From positions 22,718-86,717 of the forward strand of contig CAVIJI010000005.1 of NCBI GenBank assembly GCA_963642885.1: a stretch of DNA of 64,000 nt. The letters run 5' to 3'. Under the pieces are notes generated by a model. That model was not told where the DNA came from. It worked only from the letters and a program-made list of their open reading frames with translations, and made no database searches. Every line of letters starts with the position of its first letter. The stretch's first letter is position 1. This document shows, in pieces, positions 1-7,221 of the stretch. Position numbers and translations under genes: made by a program. The DNA is from UMGS1696 sp963642885 (GTDB taxonomy: Bacteria > Bacillota > Clostridia > Oscillospirales > CAG-272).

Positions 1-199
1 TTACGGCACGCGAAAGAATCTCGAGATTGTGCCTTACCGTGTCATCGGAATCACCGAGATTGTACGATATATTCAGTGATTCGGTATGTTCAAGCGTGCT
101 GACACCGCCCTCACGGCAGGCAAAGCCGTGACGTACTCCGTATGGGCGAAATTCATCGAGCAATGTTGAACGATACAGTATTCCTTCTTTATAGAACAT
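1..199 (-). CDS. pgeF: PgeF/YfiH family (laccase-domain) protein, N-terminal part, runs off the left edge
   Basis: Only the first 66 codons are inside the window, so the gene is partial at its 3' end. The translated N-terminus contains the run VRHGFACREGGVST followed by SLNISYNLGDSDDTVRHN. This matches the hallmark start of the YfiH/PgeF (DUF152) family, formerly called polyphenol oxidase or laccase-domain proteins. These are cytoplasmic zinc enzymes with purine nucleoside phosphorylase/deaminase or peptidoglycan-editing activity; which one applies here cannot be told. The ATG at 199 gives the expected N-terminal length, but no clear Shine-Dalgarno site precedes it. A strong hairpin (208-238) ends only nine bases upstream, so the exact start and how the gene is transcribed are uncertain. 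It lies downstream of gpmI on the same strand. Confidence 0.8.
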   Translation of the reverse strand, partial: MFYKEGILYRSTLLDEFRPYGVRHGFACREGGVSTLEHTESLNISYNLGDSDDTVRHNLEILSRAV

Positions 200-207
200 A
201 ACAGAAT

Positions 208-238
208 AAAGGGAAACCGTAATTTCAGGTTTCCCTTT
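208..238 (-). terminator. Hairpin between gpmI and pgeF
   Basis: A perfect 11-bp inverted repeat (AAAGGGAAACC / GGTTTCCCTTT) with a 9-nt loop. Read on the minus strand it is followed by TTTATTCTGTT and, nine bases later, by the presumed pgeF ATG. It is probably the gpmI terminator, but it could also fold in the pgeF leader and limit its translation. Confidence 0.6.
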
Positions 239-272
239 GTCCTTTCATAATTTTGTGAGGCCTTGTTAACTT

Positions 273-378
273 GAGGCGGCGGTTGACTTAAGTGTTAAGC
301 CAAAGTATATCCGCCCGCATCTCTGATTTAACATCGAGGCGGCGGTTGACTTAAGTGCTAAGCTAAAGTATATCCGCC
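273..378. repeat. Two copies of a 43-bp palindromic repeat (M1 type) after gpmI
   Basis: Copies at 273-315 and 336-378 differ at only two positions. On the minus strand each reads GGCGGATA ... TCAACCGCCGCC, so the arms can pair. The second copy begins four bases beyond the gpmI stop codon. The same arm pattern (GGCGGAT ... AACCGCC) occurs between livG and livF (26750-26896) and, with other stems, near 48.7 kb and 55.0 kb. Confidence 0.85.
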
Positions 379-382
379 GACA

Positions 383-2029
383 TTATTTCCGTTCGATCAT
401 GCTTTCGTCCCACATTTCGGGAGCTTCGTAGCCGAGAAGATTTACTACTGTTGCGGCTATATTGGACAGGCCGAACTTGCCGTCCTTCTTTACTGTGTAG
501 GTATCGGCGAATTTGTTGTCGTATATAATGCACGGTACGGGATTCAGTGTATGGCTTGTCTTCGCCTTAAGCGAACCGTCGGGATTGTGCTTTACGGCGT
601 GAGTCTTCTTGTCGAATTCCGCCATTTCATCCGCGTTGCCGTGGTCGGCTGTGATTATCGCAACACCGCCCACCTTGTCTACTACGGGAAGGATTCTGCC
701 GAGCTGAAGGTCAAGCGCTTCCATAGAGCAGATAGTAGCCTCAAGGCTTCCCGTGTGGCCTACCATGTCTCCGTTCGGGAAGTTTACTCTGATGTAGTCG
801 TACTTTCCGCTTTCGAGCGCTTCGATAAGCTTATCCGTTATTTCTGCACACTTCATCCACGGGCGCTGCTCGAACGGTACGATATCGGAAGGAACCTCGA
901 CATAAGTCTCGTATTCCTCGGAGAATTTACCGCTGCGGTTTCCGTTCCAGAAATATGTAACATGTCCGTACTTCTGTGTTTCGGAAATCGCATACTGGGA
1001 AATCTTCATGTCCGCGAGGTACTCACCCATTGTGTTTGTGATTTCGGGCGGGGAAACAAGATAGCGTGACGGAATATGAAGGTCTCCGTCATATTCGAGC
1101 ATACCGGAGTAAATTACCTTCGGTGCTCTGACTCTGTCGAACTTATCGAAGTCCGCGCCGCCCTCGAATGCCTTCGAGATTTCAATCGCACGGTCGCCTC
1201 TGAAATTGTAGAACACTACCGAGTCGCCGTCGTTAATCGTTCCGACGGGCTTTCCGTCCTCTGCGATAACGAACGGAGGAAGATCCTGGTCGATGGCGTG
1301 TGTTTCGGCTCTGTAGGTTTCGACAGCTTCATGTGCGGATGCGAAGTATCTGCCCTCACCGAGAACGTGAGTTTTCCAACCGCGTTCAACCATAGACCAG
1401 TTTGCTTCGTAACGGTCCATTGTTATAGCCATTCTTCCGCCGCCGGATGCGATCTTGATGTCGCAGCCGTCTGTCGAAAGCTCTGCGATAAACTTTTCGA
1501 AGGGATCGATATAATCAAGTGCCGTTGTCTCGCCTACGTCACGGCCGTCAAGGAGGATGTGTACTCTGATTGTTTTAACGCCCGCTTTCTTTGCTTCGAC
1601 GAGCATTGCCTTGAGGTGGTCTATATGAGAGTGAACGTTTCCGTCGGAGAAAAGACCTATGAAGTGCAGAACGGAACCGTTATTCTTTACGTTTTCGGTT
1701 AAAAGTTTCCATGTATCGGATGTAAACATCTTGCCTGATTCGATGGAGTTGGAAACGAGCTTGGCTCCCTGAGCGAATACCTGACCGCTTCCCAATGCGT
1801 TATGTCCGACCTCCGAGTTTCCCATATCGTCGTCCGACGGAAGACCTACGGCTGTACCGTGAGCCTTGAGAGTGAGCATGGGATATTTAGCCATGAGCAT
1901 GTCGAGTGTCTGGGTTTTTGCGAGTTTTACGGCGTTTGCTTCGGATTCGGGTGCAAGTCCCACGCCGTCCATTACGATTGTAAGAACGGGTCTGATGGGT
2001 GCGCTTTCGATTTTTTTCAGTGTTTTCAT
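383..2029 (-). CDS. gpmI: 2,3-bisphosphoglycerate-independent phosphoglycerate mutase
   Basis: Cytoplasmic glycolytic enzyme interconverting 3- and 2-phosphoglycerate without a bisphosphoglycerate cofactor, using two Mn/Zn ions. It has the alkaline-phosphatase superfamily metal motif MDGVG near residues 20-24 (Asp21). The nucleophile is Ser72 within GNSEVGHNALGSG. The insertion domain carries LLDGRDV near 160, and the second metal cluster is TADHGNADEM near residue 460. At 548 residues it is somewhat longer than the usual ~510, mainly from insertions in the C-terminal half. The start is supported by AGAAGGATATAAG just before the ATG. Upstream on the same strand are a tandem repeat array and a SLOG gene; downstream are two palindromic repeats and pgeF. 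Assignment is secure. Confidence 0.97.
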   Translation of the reverse strand: MKTLKKIESAPIRPVLTIVMDGVGLAPESEANAVKLAKTQTLDMLMAKYPMLTLKAHGTAVGLPSDDDMGNSEVGHNALGSGQVFAQGAKLVSNSIESGKMFTSDTWKLLTENVKNNGSVLHFIGLFSDGNVHSHIDHLKAMLVEAKKAGVKTIRVHILLDGRDVGETTALDYIDPFEKFIAELSTDGCDIKIASGGGRMAITMDRYEANWSMVERGWKTHVLGEGRYFASAHEAVETYRAETHAIDQDLPPFVIAEDGKPVGTINDGDSVVFYNFRGDRAIEISKAFEGGADFDKFDRVRAPKVIYSGMLEYDGDLHIPSRYLVSPPEITNTMGEYLADMKISQYAISETQKYGHVTYFWNGNRSGKFSEEYETYVEVPSDIVPFEQRPWMKCAEITDKLIEALESGKYDYIRVNFPNGDMVGHTGSLEATICSMEALDLQLGRILPVVDKVGGVAIITADHGNADEMAEFDKKTHAVKHNPDGSLKAKTSHTLNPVPCIIYDNKFADTYTVKKDGKFGLSNIAATVVNLLGYEAPEMWDESMIERK

Positions 2030-2077
2030 TCTTATATCCTTCTATATTTTAATTGAAATCAGGGTAAACATCTTTAT

Positions 2078-2310
2078 ACTTCAGTGTACAGCGGATTATA
2101 GGTATACCGCTTCTGTACTTCAGTGTACAGCGGATTATATGTATACTGCTTCTGCACTTCGGTGCACAGCGGACTATAGGTATACCGCTTCTGCACTTCA
2201 GTGACAGCGGACTATAGGTATACCGCTTCTGCACTTCGGTGCACAGCGGATTATAGGCATACCGCTTCTGTACTTCAGTGACAGCGGATTATAGGCATAC
2301 TGCCGTCTGC
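2078..2310. repeat. 39-bp tandem repeat array, six units, each encoding two small hairpins
   Basis: The anchor ACTTC recurs at 2078, 2117, 2156, 2195, 2233 and 2272 (spacing 39, 39, 39, 38, 39). Each unit holds a hairpin such as TGCAC-TTCG-GTGCA (a UUCG tetraloop in RNA) or its variant with TGTAC/GTACA arms, plus AGCGGATTATAGGTATACCGCT. Two units have lost one base (GTGACAG for GTGTACAG or GTGCACAG). The array starts directly after the stop codon of the SLOG gene on the minus strand and lies upstream of gpmI. Because 39 is a multiple of three it produces spurious repetitive open frames. No spacers separate the units, so this is not a CRISPR array. Confidence 0.92.
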
Positions 2311-2312
2311 GG

Positions 2313-2858
2313 CTACAGTGCCTCTCCGCGCAATGCGGAATGAAGATTCAGTACGTCGATACCCGCTCGGCAAGCCATACGGTATGTCTGACCGGAGCCG
2401 CTCGCGTACGCTCCGTTATAATACGCGACACAGAACGACGAAATATCAACCATATATTGATTTCTGTTCTTCATACAGTCATCGGTATGTACATCCGAGA
2501 GATACTCAATGGCGGCGGCATACCCCTTTATGCGTCTGTATTCACGTATGAGCTCGAGGTTTTTCCACTTGCCTGTCTGGTCGGGGCATGGGAGGGCAAG
2601 CACGAGGCTTATATTCTCCGCACGTGACATCGAACGTATGACGGCGTTTTCCGCCATCATATCGAATCCTATCGCACCTCCGCAGACAAAATATCTGTAG
2701 CCCAAATCAATCAGATACGACAATGTTGTATCAAGCAGGTCGGGCAGCCTGTCCGCGTCCGCGGATGAAATAATCCTGTGTCCCGTAAAACAGCAGGTAT
2801 TCTCCCGTGTCATAAATTCAGGCAGAGGAGTCGATATATCACTTACAACATTTATCAT
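2313..2858 (-). CDS. SLOG-family (DUF1273/YpsA-like) protein
   Basis: A 181-residue cytoplasmic protein beginning with the characteristic CCFTGHR motif near residues 22-28. Further on is FVCGGAIGFDMMAE, typical of the nucleotide-binding SLOG (YpsA/DUF1273, DprA/Rossmann-like) family, which is proposed to bind nucleotide-type ligands. The exact function is unknown. The ATG at 2858 is preceded by AGGTAAGGCT; an internal Met16 just before TRENTCCFTGHR is possible but lacks a ribosome site. The downstream tandem array begins exactly at its stop codon. It is divergent from the regulator starting at 2972. Confidence 0.85.
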   Translation of the reverse strand: MINVVSDISTPLPEFMTRENTCCFTGHRIISSADADRLPDLLDTTLSYLIDLGYRYFVCGGAIGFDMMAENAVIRSMSRAENISLVLALPCPDQTGKWKNLELIREYRRIKGYAAAIEYLSDVHTDDCMKNRNQYMVDISSFCVAYYNGAYASGSGQTYRMACRAGIDVLNLHSALRGEAL

Positions 2859-2891
2859 AGCCTTACCTGTTGTTCTGCGGCGCTGTCGCGG

Positions 2892-2938
2892 TTGACAACA
2901 GTACGCCGGTATGTTAAAATTACTCTACCGATCATCGG
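2892..2938 (+). promoter_or_regulatory. Promoter of the orphan winged-helix regulator, with palindrome at the start site
   Basis: TTGACA (2892-2897), a 17-bp spacer and TAAAAT (2915-2920). The palindrome CCGATCATCGG (2928-2938) sits at the expected transcription start and could be an operator, possibly autoregulatory. Confidence 0.75.
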
Positions 2939-2971
2939 CTATTATTATATCACATCACGGTAGGCTTTTGT

Positions 2972-3553
2972 ATGGTAAGCTTGATTTTTGTGGATAAACA
3001 AATTGAAAATTTTTTGTTATCTTCGCTGGAACTGCTGTGTATCGACTGCACAGTCGGCGTAAGAAGCACCGCGGACACGGTATTCTGTGATATGCCGAGC
3101 CTTGACGCACTTGATGCTTCGGTCGATGACGGGAAACGCATCTTCGCAGTGTCGCGCGATAAGTCGGACAGAAAAAATTGTCCGCAGAATGTCGTATTCC
3201 TCCTTTATCCCATGAAAATCTCTTTTCTTTCTTCGGTTTTGGCGGAGGGCGGAGAAGCTCTCGGAGGCAACACGGTTTATCCCGAATATGACAGCGAAAG
3301 TCTCACGGTAACTTTCGGCTCTCTTTCCGTCTGCTTAACGGAAAGGGAAGGGAAGCTGTTCGAGTTTTTGTGGAATCGAAGGGGCGAATGCGTAAGCCGT
3401 GCCGATATACGCAAAGGTGTATGGGGCAGTGAAGGCGACACAAATGTAACGGATGTATATGTAACTTATCTGAGACGCAAGCTCGCACCGCTTTTCGGAG
3501 ACGGTGCAATACGCTCCGTCCGCGGACGCGGCTACATACTCGACATCCGCTGA
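2972..3553 (+). CDS. OmpR/PhoB-type winged-helix regulator with a shortened, degenerate receiver-like N-terminus
   Basis: The C-terminal ~95 residues form an OmpR/PhoB effector domain. It contains LTEREGKLFEFLWNRRG, the recognition region NVTDVYVTYLRRKL and the wing IRSVRGRGYIL, so it should bind DNA. The first ~100 residues resemble a receiver fold in predicted strand order but are about 20 residues too short, and no canonical phosphoacceptor region can be recognised. No histidine kinase gene is adjacent. It is therefore probably an orphan, phosphorylation-independent regulator; target genes are unknown. The ATG at 2972 follows ACGGTAGG. A palindrome at its own start site (2928-2938) would allow autoregulation. 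Confidence is high for the DNA-binding domain and low for the N-terminus. Confidence 0.85.
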   Translation: MVSLIFVDKQIENFLLSSLELLCIDCTVGVRSTADTVFCDMPSLDALDASVDDGKRIFAVSRDKSDRKNCPQNVVFLLYPMKISFLSSVLAEGGEALGGNTVYPEYDSESLTVTFGSLSVCLTEREGKLFEFLWNRRGECVSRADIRKGVWGSEGDTNVTDVYVTYLRRKLAPLFGDGAIRSVRGRGYILDIR

Positions 3554-3597
3554 AAGGCAAATTAAGGCAAATTCGGATATTTTTATCGAAAATAATG

Positions 3598-3626
3598 TTT
3601 ACTTTTTCGCCATGCGGTTATATAAT
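3598..3626 (+). promoter_or_regulatory. Promoter of cysE
   Basis: TTTACT (3598-3603), a 17-bp spacer and a perfect TATAAT (3621-3626). It leaves a leader of about 70 bases in which no riboswitch or T-box is recognisable. Confidence 0.7.
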
Positions 3627-3701
3627 GTAATATGTATCGGTATACCATCCGCCGCGTGAGAAAACGAATCGTTGCGGCAGATATAAAATAAGGAAATGAT
3701 T

Positions 3702-4460
3702 ATGTCAAAAAAAGTGAAATATATAACGATTAAAGCAGGTAAGCTTCTTCGCACGGCATCGGATATCGCGGAAGACGTCGACTCCATTATGTCACGCGAC
3801 CCTGCCGCGAAAAATCGTGCGGAGGTTGTGCTTCTGTATTCCGGCTTTCATGCTCTTCTGATGTACCGTCTCGCACACTCGATGAGTAAAAAGGGAATGG
3901 TGCTTCCCGCGCGAGCCGTTTCGCAGTTCGCGAAATTTCTGACAGGCATCGAAATACACCCCGGAGCAGAGATAGGCAAAGGATTGTTTATCGACCACGG
4001 TTCGGGTGTTGTAATCGGTGAAACCGCGATAATCGGAGACAACTGCACTATCTATCAGGGAGTGACACTCGGCGGTACGGGCAAGGAAACGGGAAAACGC
4101 CACCCCACTCTCGGAAACAACGTAATGATAGGCGCGGGCGCGAAGCTGCTCGGAAACTTTACCGTCGGTGACAACTCCAAAATCGCCGCAGGCGCGGTGG
4201 TTCTCCACAATGTGCCCGCAAACTCAACCGCAGTCGGTATTCCCGCCCATGTTGTAAAGAAGAACGGAGAAAAGGTTGCAAAGCCGGAAAGCAAAGAAGA
4301 GGTGTGCTGCGACCTCGACCAGGTAAACATCCCCGACCCCGTTGAAATAGAATTCGAAGGTCTCGAGAAGAGAGTGGCGAATCTCGAAGAGCTGCTTGCG
4401 CGTTTTTCCGACGTAAGCGAAACAGATAATGACGAAAATCGGAAGGAGAACGACAATTGA
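3702..4460 (+). CDS. cysE: Serine O-acetyltransferase
   Basis: Acetylates L-serine with acetyl-CoA, the first step of cysteine synthesis in the cytoplasm. The N-terminal helical part ends in LLYSGFHALLMYRLAH near residue 50. The left-handed beta-helix begins with IEIHPGAEIGKGLFIDHG and VVIGETAIIGDNCTIYQGV, carrying the conserved catalytic and acetyl-CoA-site histidines of this family. A charged, coiled-coil-like tail of about 60 residues extends beyond the usual C-terminus. Of two in-frame ATGs (3696 and 3702), the second is preferred because AGGA lies one base before the first but seven before the second. It heads an apparent cysE / protease / cysS run: its stop TGA overlaps the TTG start of the next gene. 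Confidence 0.95.
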   Translation: MSKKVKYITIKAGKLLRTASDIAEDVDSIMSRDPAAKNRAEVVLLYSGFHALLMYRLAHSMSKKGMVLPARAVSQFAKFLTGIEIHPGAEIGKGLFIDHGSGVVIGETAIIGDNCTIYQGVTLGGTGKETGKRHPTLGNNVMIGAGAKLLGNFTVGDNSKIAAGAVVLHNVPANSTAVGIPAHVVKKNGEKVAKPESKEEVCCDLDQVNIPDPVEIEFEGLEKRVANLEELLARFSDVSETDNDENRKENDN

Positions 4461-5647
4461 AATGCCCGAATTGCGGCAGAGACAATGACGACGGAGCGAA
4501 ATTCTGTAAATTTTGCGGATGCACTCTGAACGTTTCGGACTCTCCCCCGTATTACAACATAGACATGAATCCGCCCGAGAAGCCTAAAAAAAGCAGATTT
4601 GCCGTCGGTCTTCGTGCGGTGCTTATATCGCTTGTTTTTGTTTTTCTTCTTTTCGGCTGTCAGTCATGCGTTACAACGGGATACGCATTCTCTCTGACAA
4701 GCTCGATTACGTATCAGGATATTTCCTCCGAGGAAGCGCTGACCGCGTTTTACAATGAGCTGTATGCCATGGTCGCCGATAAAACCGAATTGATACTTTT
4801 TATCTCGAATCTGCTGACCGTGCTTATTACCTGCCTGTTCTTCCGTTTACGCGGCAAAAATCCTCGTACCGAGGTTTCCTGCTACAAGGTAAACGTTCTC
4901 CGTACACCCTCGTTTGTGCTGTTCGGGTGCGCGCTGAATTTCTTTGTTTCCCTTACGATATCGATAGTTCCGTTTCCCGATACATGGATCGAGAATTTCA
5001 ACAGCGCCTATGCCGAAATAAGTGTTTTTTCAGACCCGCTTGACCTCATTTTCACGCTGCTCAGCGTAGGTCTTGTCACGGGAATCACCGAGGAAATCGT
5101 TTTCCGCGGCGTTTCGCTGAAGCTGCTTGTTCCGGCCCTCGGTAAAATTCCGTCCGTTATCATTACCGCTCTGATATTCGGTCTCGCTCACGGTACGCCG
5201 ATTGCGATGTGCTACTCTTTCGTTATCGGACTGATTTTCGGCGCACTTGACATAGCGTACGGTTCCGTGATTCCGAGTATAATCTGTCATGTTTTCTTTA
5301 ATCTCTCATCGTATATACTGTCGTCCGTTCCGGAATCCTCCGGTATGTTCGGCGCGCTTTACGTAATATCCGCCGCACTGCTGATTCTTCTGACCTACCG
5401 CATTTTCATACGTCATCCCGTCTTTTCCGATGTTGTCGCCGACTCCGACAACAGGATAGAGCCGATAAACGAACGCGAAAAGGAAATCGTGGCATCGCTT
5501 AAGGAGCTGCAGAACAGACTTGACAGCGATGATGTCGAGAATATAGTCGATGACTGGGAAGAGCTGAAGCAAAAAAAGATAGATTTGGCCGAGGAATGGA
5601 CGAAAAACCGCATCGATGCCAAACAAAACAAACATAATAAGAAATAA
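4457..5647 (+). CDS. Zinc-ribbon CPBP (CAAX-type) intramembrane metalloprotease
   Basis: Starts at TTG within TTGA overlapping the cysE stop, with GGAAGGAGAA at 4441-4450 as ribosome site. Residues 3-20 form a zinc ribbon (CPNC ... CKFC). Several hydrophobic segments follow from about residue 48. The CPBP/Abi protease motif EEIVFRG (Glu212, Glu213, Arg217) is present, with His245 in FGLAHG and His278 in CHVFFN, the expected metal and catalytic residues. The family includes Rce1-like prenyl proteases and bacteriocin-immunity proteases; the substrate here is unknown. A charged cytoplasmic tail of ~80 residues contains a predicted coiled coil. It sits between cysE and cysS and is probably co-transcribed with them, which may be incidental. 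Confidence 0.88.
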   Translation: MKCPNCGRDNDDGAKFCKFCGCTLNVSDSPPYYNIDMNPPEKPKKSRFAVGLRAVLISLVFVFLLFGCQSCVTTGYAFSLTSSITYQDISSEEALTAFYNELYAMVADKTELILFISNLLTVLITCLFFRLRGKNPRTEVSCYKVNVLRTPSFVLFGCALNFFVSLTISIVPFPDTWIENFNSAYAEISVFSDPLDLIFTLLSVGLVTGITEEIVFRGVSLKLLVPALGKIPSVIITALIFGLAHGTPIAMCYSFVIGLIFGALDIAYGSVIPSIICHVFFNLSSYILSSVPESSGMFGALYVISAALLILLTYRIFIRHPVFSDVVADSDNRIEPINEREKEIVASLKELQNRLDSDDVENIVDDWEELKQKKIDLAEEWTKNRIDAKQNKHNKK

Positions 5648-5664
5648 AAAAGGATATATACCAT

Positions 5665-7143
5665 ATGAAGCTTTACAATTCACTGACACACACCAGAGAT
5701 GAATTCACAACGCATGAGAGCGGGAAATGCACCATGTACACCTGCGGTCCCACGGTGTATCATTTCGCTCATATCGGAAACCTTCGCTCCTACATAATGG
5801 AGGATGTACTCGAAAAATATCTGCGCCATACGGGACTCGACGTAAAACGCTGCATGAACATTACCGATGTGGGACACCTTACAAGCGATGCCGACACGGG
5901 TGAGGATAAAATGCTCAAGGGCGCTAAGCGTGAGCACAAAACCGTTATGGAAATAGCGAAGTTCTACACCGATGCTTTCTTCTCCGATTGTGAAAAGCTC
6001 AACATCAAACGTCCCGATATAGTGGTTCCCGCTACGACATATATCCCGCAGTTCATAGAAATGATACAGCGCCTTCTCGATAAGGGTTACGCGTATCTTT
6101 CCGAGGGCAATGTTTATTTCGATACGTCGAAGCTCGACGAATACTATGTATTCAACAAGCATGACGCGGAAGACCTCGAGGTAGGTGTCCGCGAAGGCGT
6201 AGAGGAGGATAAAGCAAAGCACAGCAAAACCGACTTTGTTCTCTGGTTCACAAAATCGAAATTCGAGGATCAGGAGCTCAAGTGGGACAGTCCGTGGGGT
6301 GTCGGTTATCCCGGATGGCATATAGAATGCTCCGCGATTTCCGTCAATAATCTCGGTGAGTACCTTGATTTGCACTGCGGCGGTATCGACAACGCATTCC
6401 CGCACCATACAAACGAAATCGCGCAAAGCGAGGCTTATCTCGGTCACAAATGGTGCTCTCACTGGTTCCATGTACTTCATCTCAACACATCATCGGGAAA
6501 AATGTCAAAGTCGACGGGAGAATTTCTTACGCTTTCTCTGCTTGACGAAAAGGGCTATTCTCCGATGGTATACCGTTTCTTCTGCCTCCAGTCACATTAC
6601 AGAAAAAATCTCGTTTTCTCATACGAGGCAATGGATTCAGCCAAGACCGCATACAATAAGCTGATAACAAAAATCAGCGGACTTAATTTCGCCGACACAA
6701 CTCCCGTTGACGCCGATAAATACGCGAAGCTCGAGAAAGATTTCACGGACGCAATGGACAACGATTTGAATACGGCACTTGCGGTTACCGCTATATATAA
6801 TGTTTTGAAATCCGATATAAGCGATGCGGGCAAAATAAAGCTCATCGAGGATTTCGACTCCGTTCTTTCGCTCTCGCTCATAAAGGAAGCGAAAACACTT
6901 GCCGCGCACCTCGCCGAGGAGAAAAAAGCCGCATCGTCCGCTCCCGCCGCACTTACCGTTACGTGCCTGACTCCGGGAATCGAGCCCGAAAAACGTGCGG
7001 AAATCGAAAAGCTTATAAACGACCGTGCAGACGCGAAAAAGGCGAAGGACTTTGCCGCCGCGGATGCTATCCGCGATAAGCTCACTGAAATGGGAGTTAC
7101 ACTCAAGGACGGCAAAAACGAAGTAAAGTGGGAGCTTGCCTGA
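5665..7143 (+). CDS. cysS: Cysteinyl-tRNA synthetase
   Basis: Charges tRNA-Cys with cysteine in the cytoplasm; class Ia synthetase of typical length (492 residues). Visible motifs are TCGPTVY with zinc ligand Cys27, HIGN (residues 36-39), and HIECSAI with Cys222. The ligands HHTNE (His247/248, Glu251) and KMSKS (279-283) also fit. The start is the ATG at 5665 after AAAAAAGGATATATACC. It follows cysE and the membrane protease with only 17 bases of spacing, the common Firmicutes arrangement that couples cysteine supply and use. A strong bidirectional terminator follows. Confidence 0.98.
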   Translation: MKLYNSLTHTRDEFTTHESGKCTMYTCGPTVYHFAHIGNLRSYIMEDVLEKYLRHTGLDVKRCMNITDVGHLTSDADTGEDKMLKGAKREHKTVMEIAKFYTDAFFSDCEKLNIKRPDIVVPATTYIPQFIEMIQRLLDKGYAYLSEGNVYFDTSKLDEYYVFNKHDAEDLEVGVREGVEEDKAKHSKTDFVLWFTKSKFEDQELKWDSPWGVGYPGWHIECSAISVNNLGEYLDLHCGGIDNAFPHHTNEIAQSEAYLGHKWCSHWFHVLHLNTSSGKMSKSTGEFLTLSLLDEKGYSPMVYRFFCLQSHYRKNLVFSYEAMDSAKTAYNKLITKISGLNFADTTPVDADKYAKLEKDFTDAMDNDLNTALAVTAIYNVLKSDISDAGKIKLIEDFDSVLSLSLIKEAKTLAAHLAEEKKAASSAPAALTVTCLTPGIEPEKRAEIEKLINDRADAKKAKDFAAADAIRDKLTEMGVTLKDGKNEVKWELA

Positions 7144-7181
7144 GCTGACCGTTTATAAAAAATAAAGAAAAATAAAATCAA

Positions 7182-7215
7182 AGGCGTCTGACACACCGAA
7201 GTGCGTCAGACGCCT
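7182..7215. terminator. Bidirectional terminator between cysS and the GH2 gene
   Basis: AGGCGTCTGAC with GTCAGACGCCT arms, extended inward by CAC/GTG across one mismatch and closed by a CGAA loop. It lies between convergent genes. Confidence 0.85.
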
Positions 7216-7221
7216 GTTCTA

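Noticed and set aside
1866..2234. Open frames on both strands with periodic peptides (e.g. CTADYRYTAS repeats)
   Set aside because: They arise because the 39-bp tandem array is a multiple of three; no ribosome site or independent coding signal.
2078..2310. CRISPR-like regular spacing
   Set aside because: Units are contiguous with no unique spacers, and no cas genes are present; the same holds for 35097-35528.
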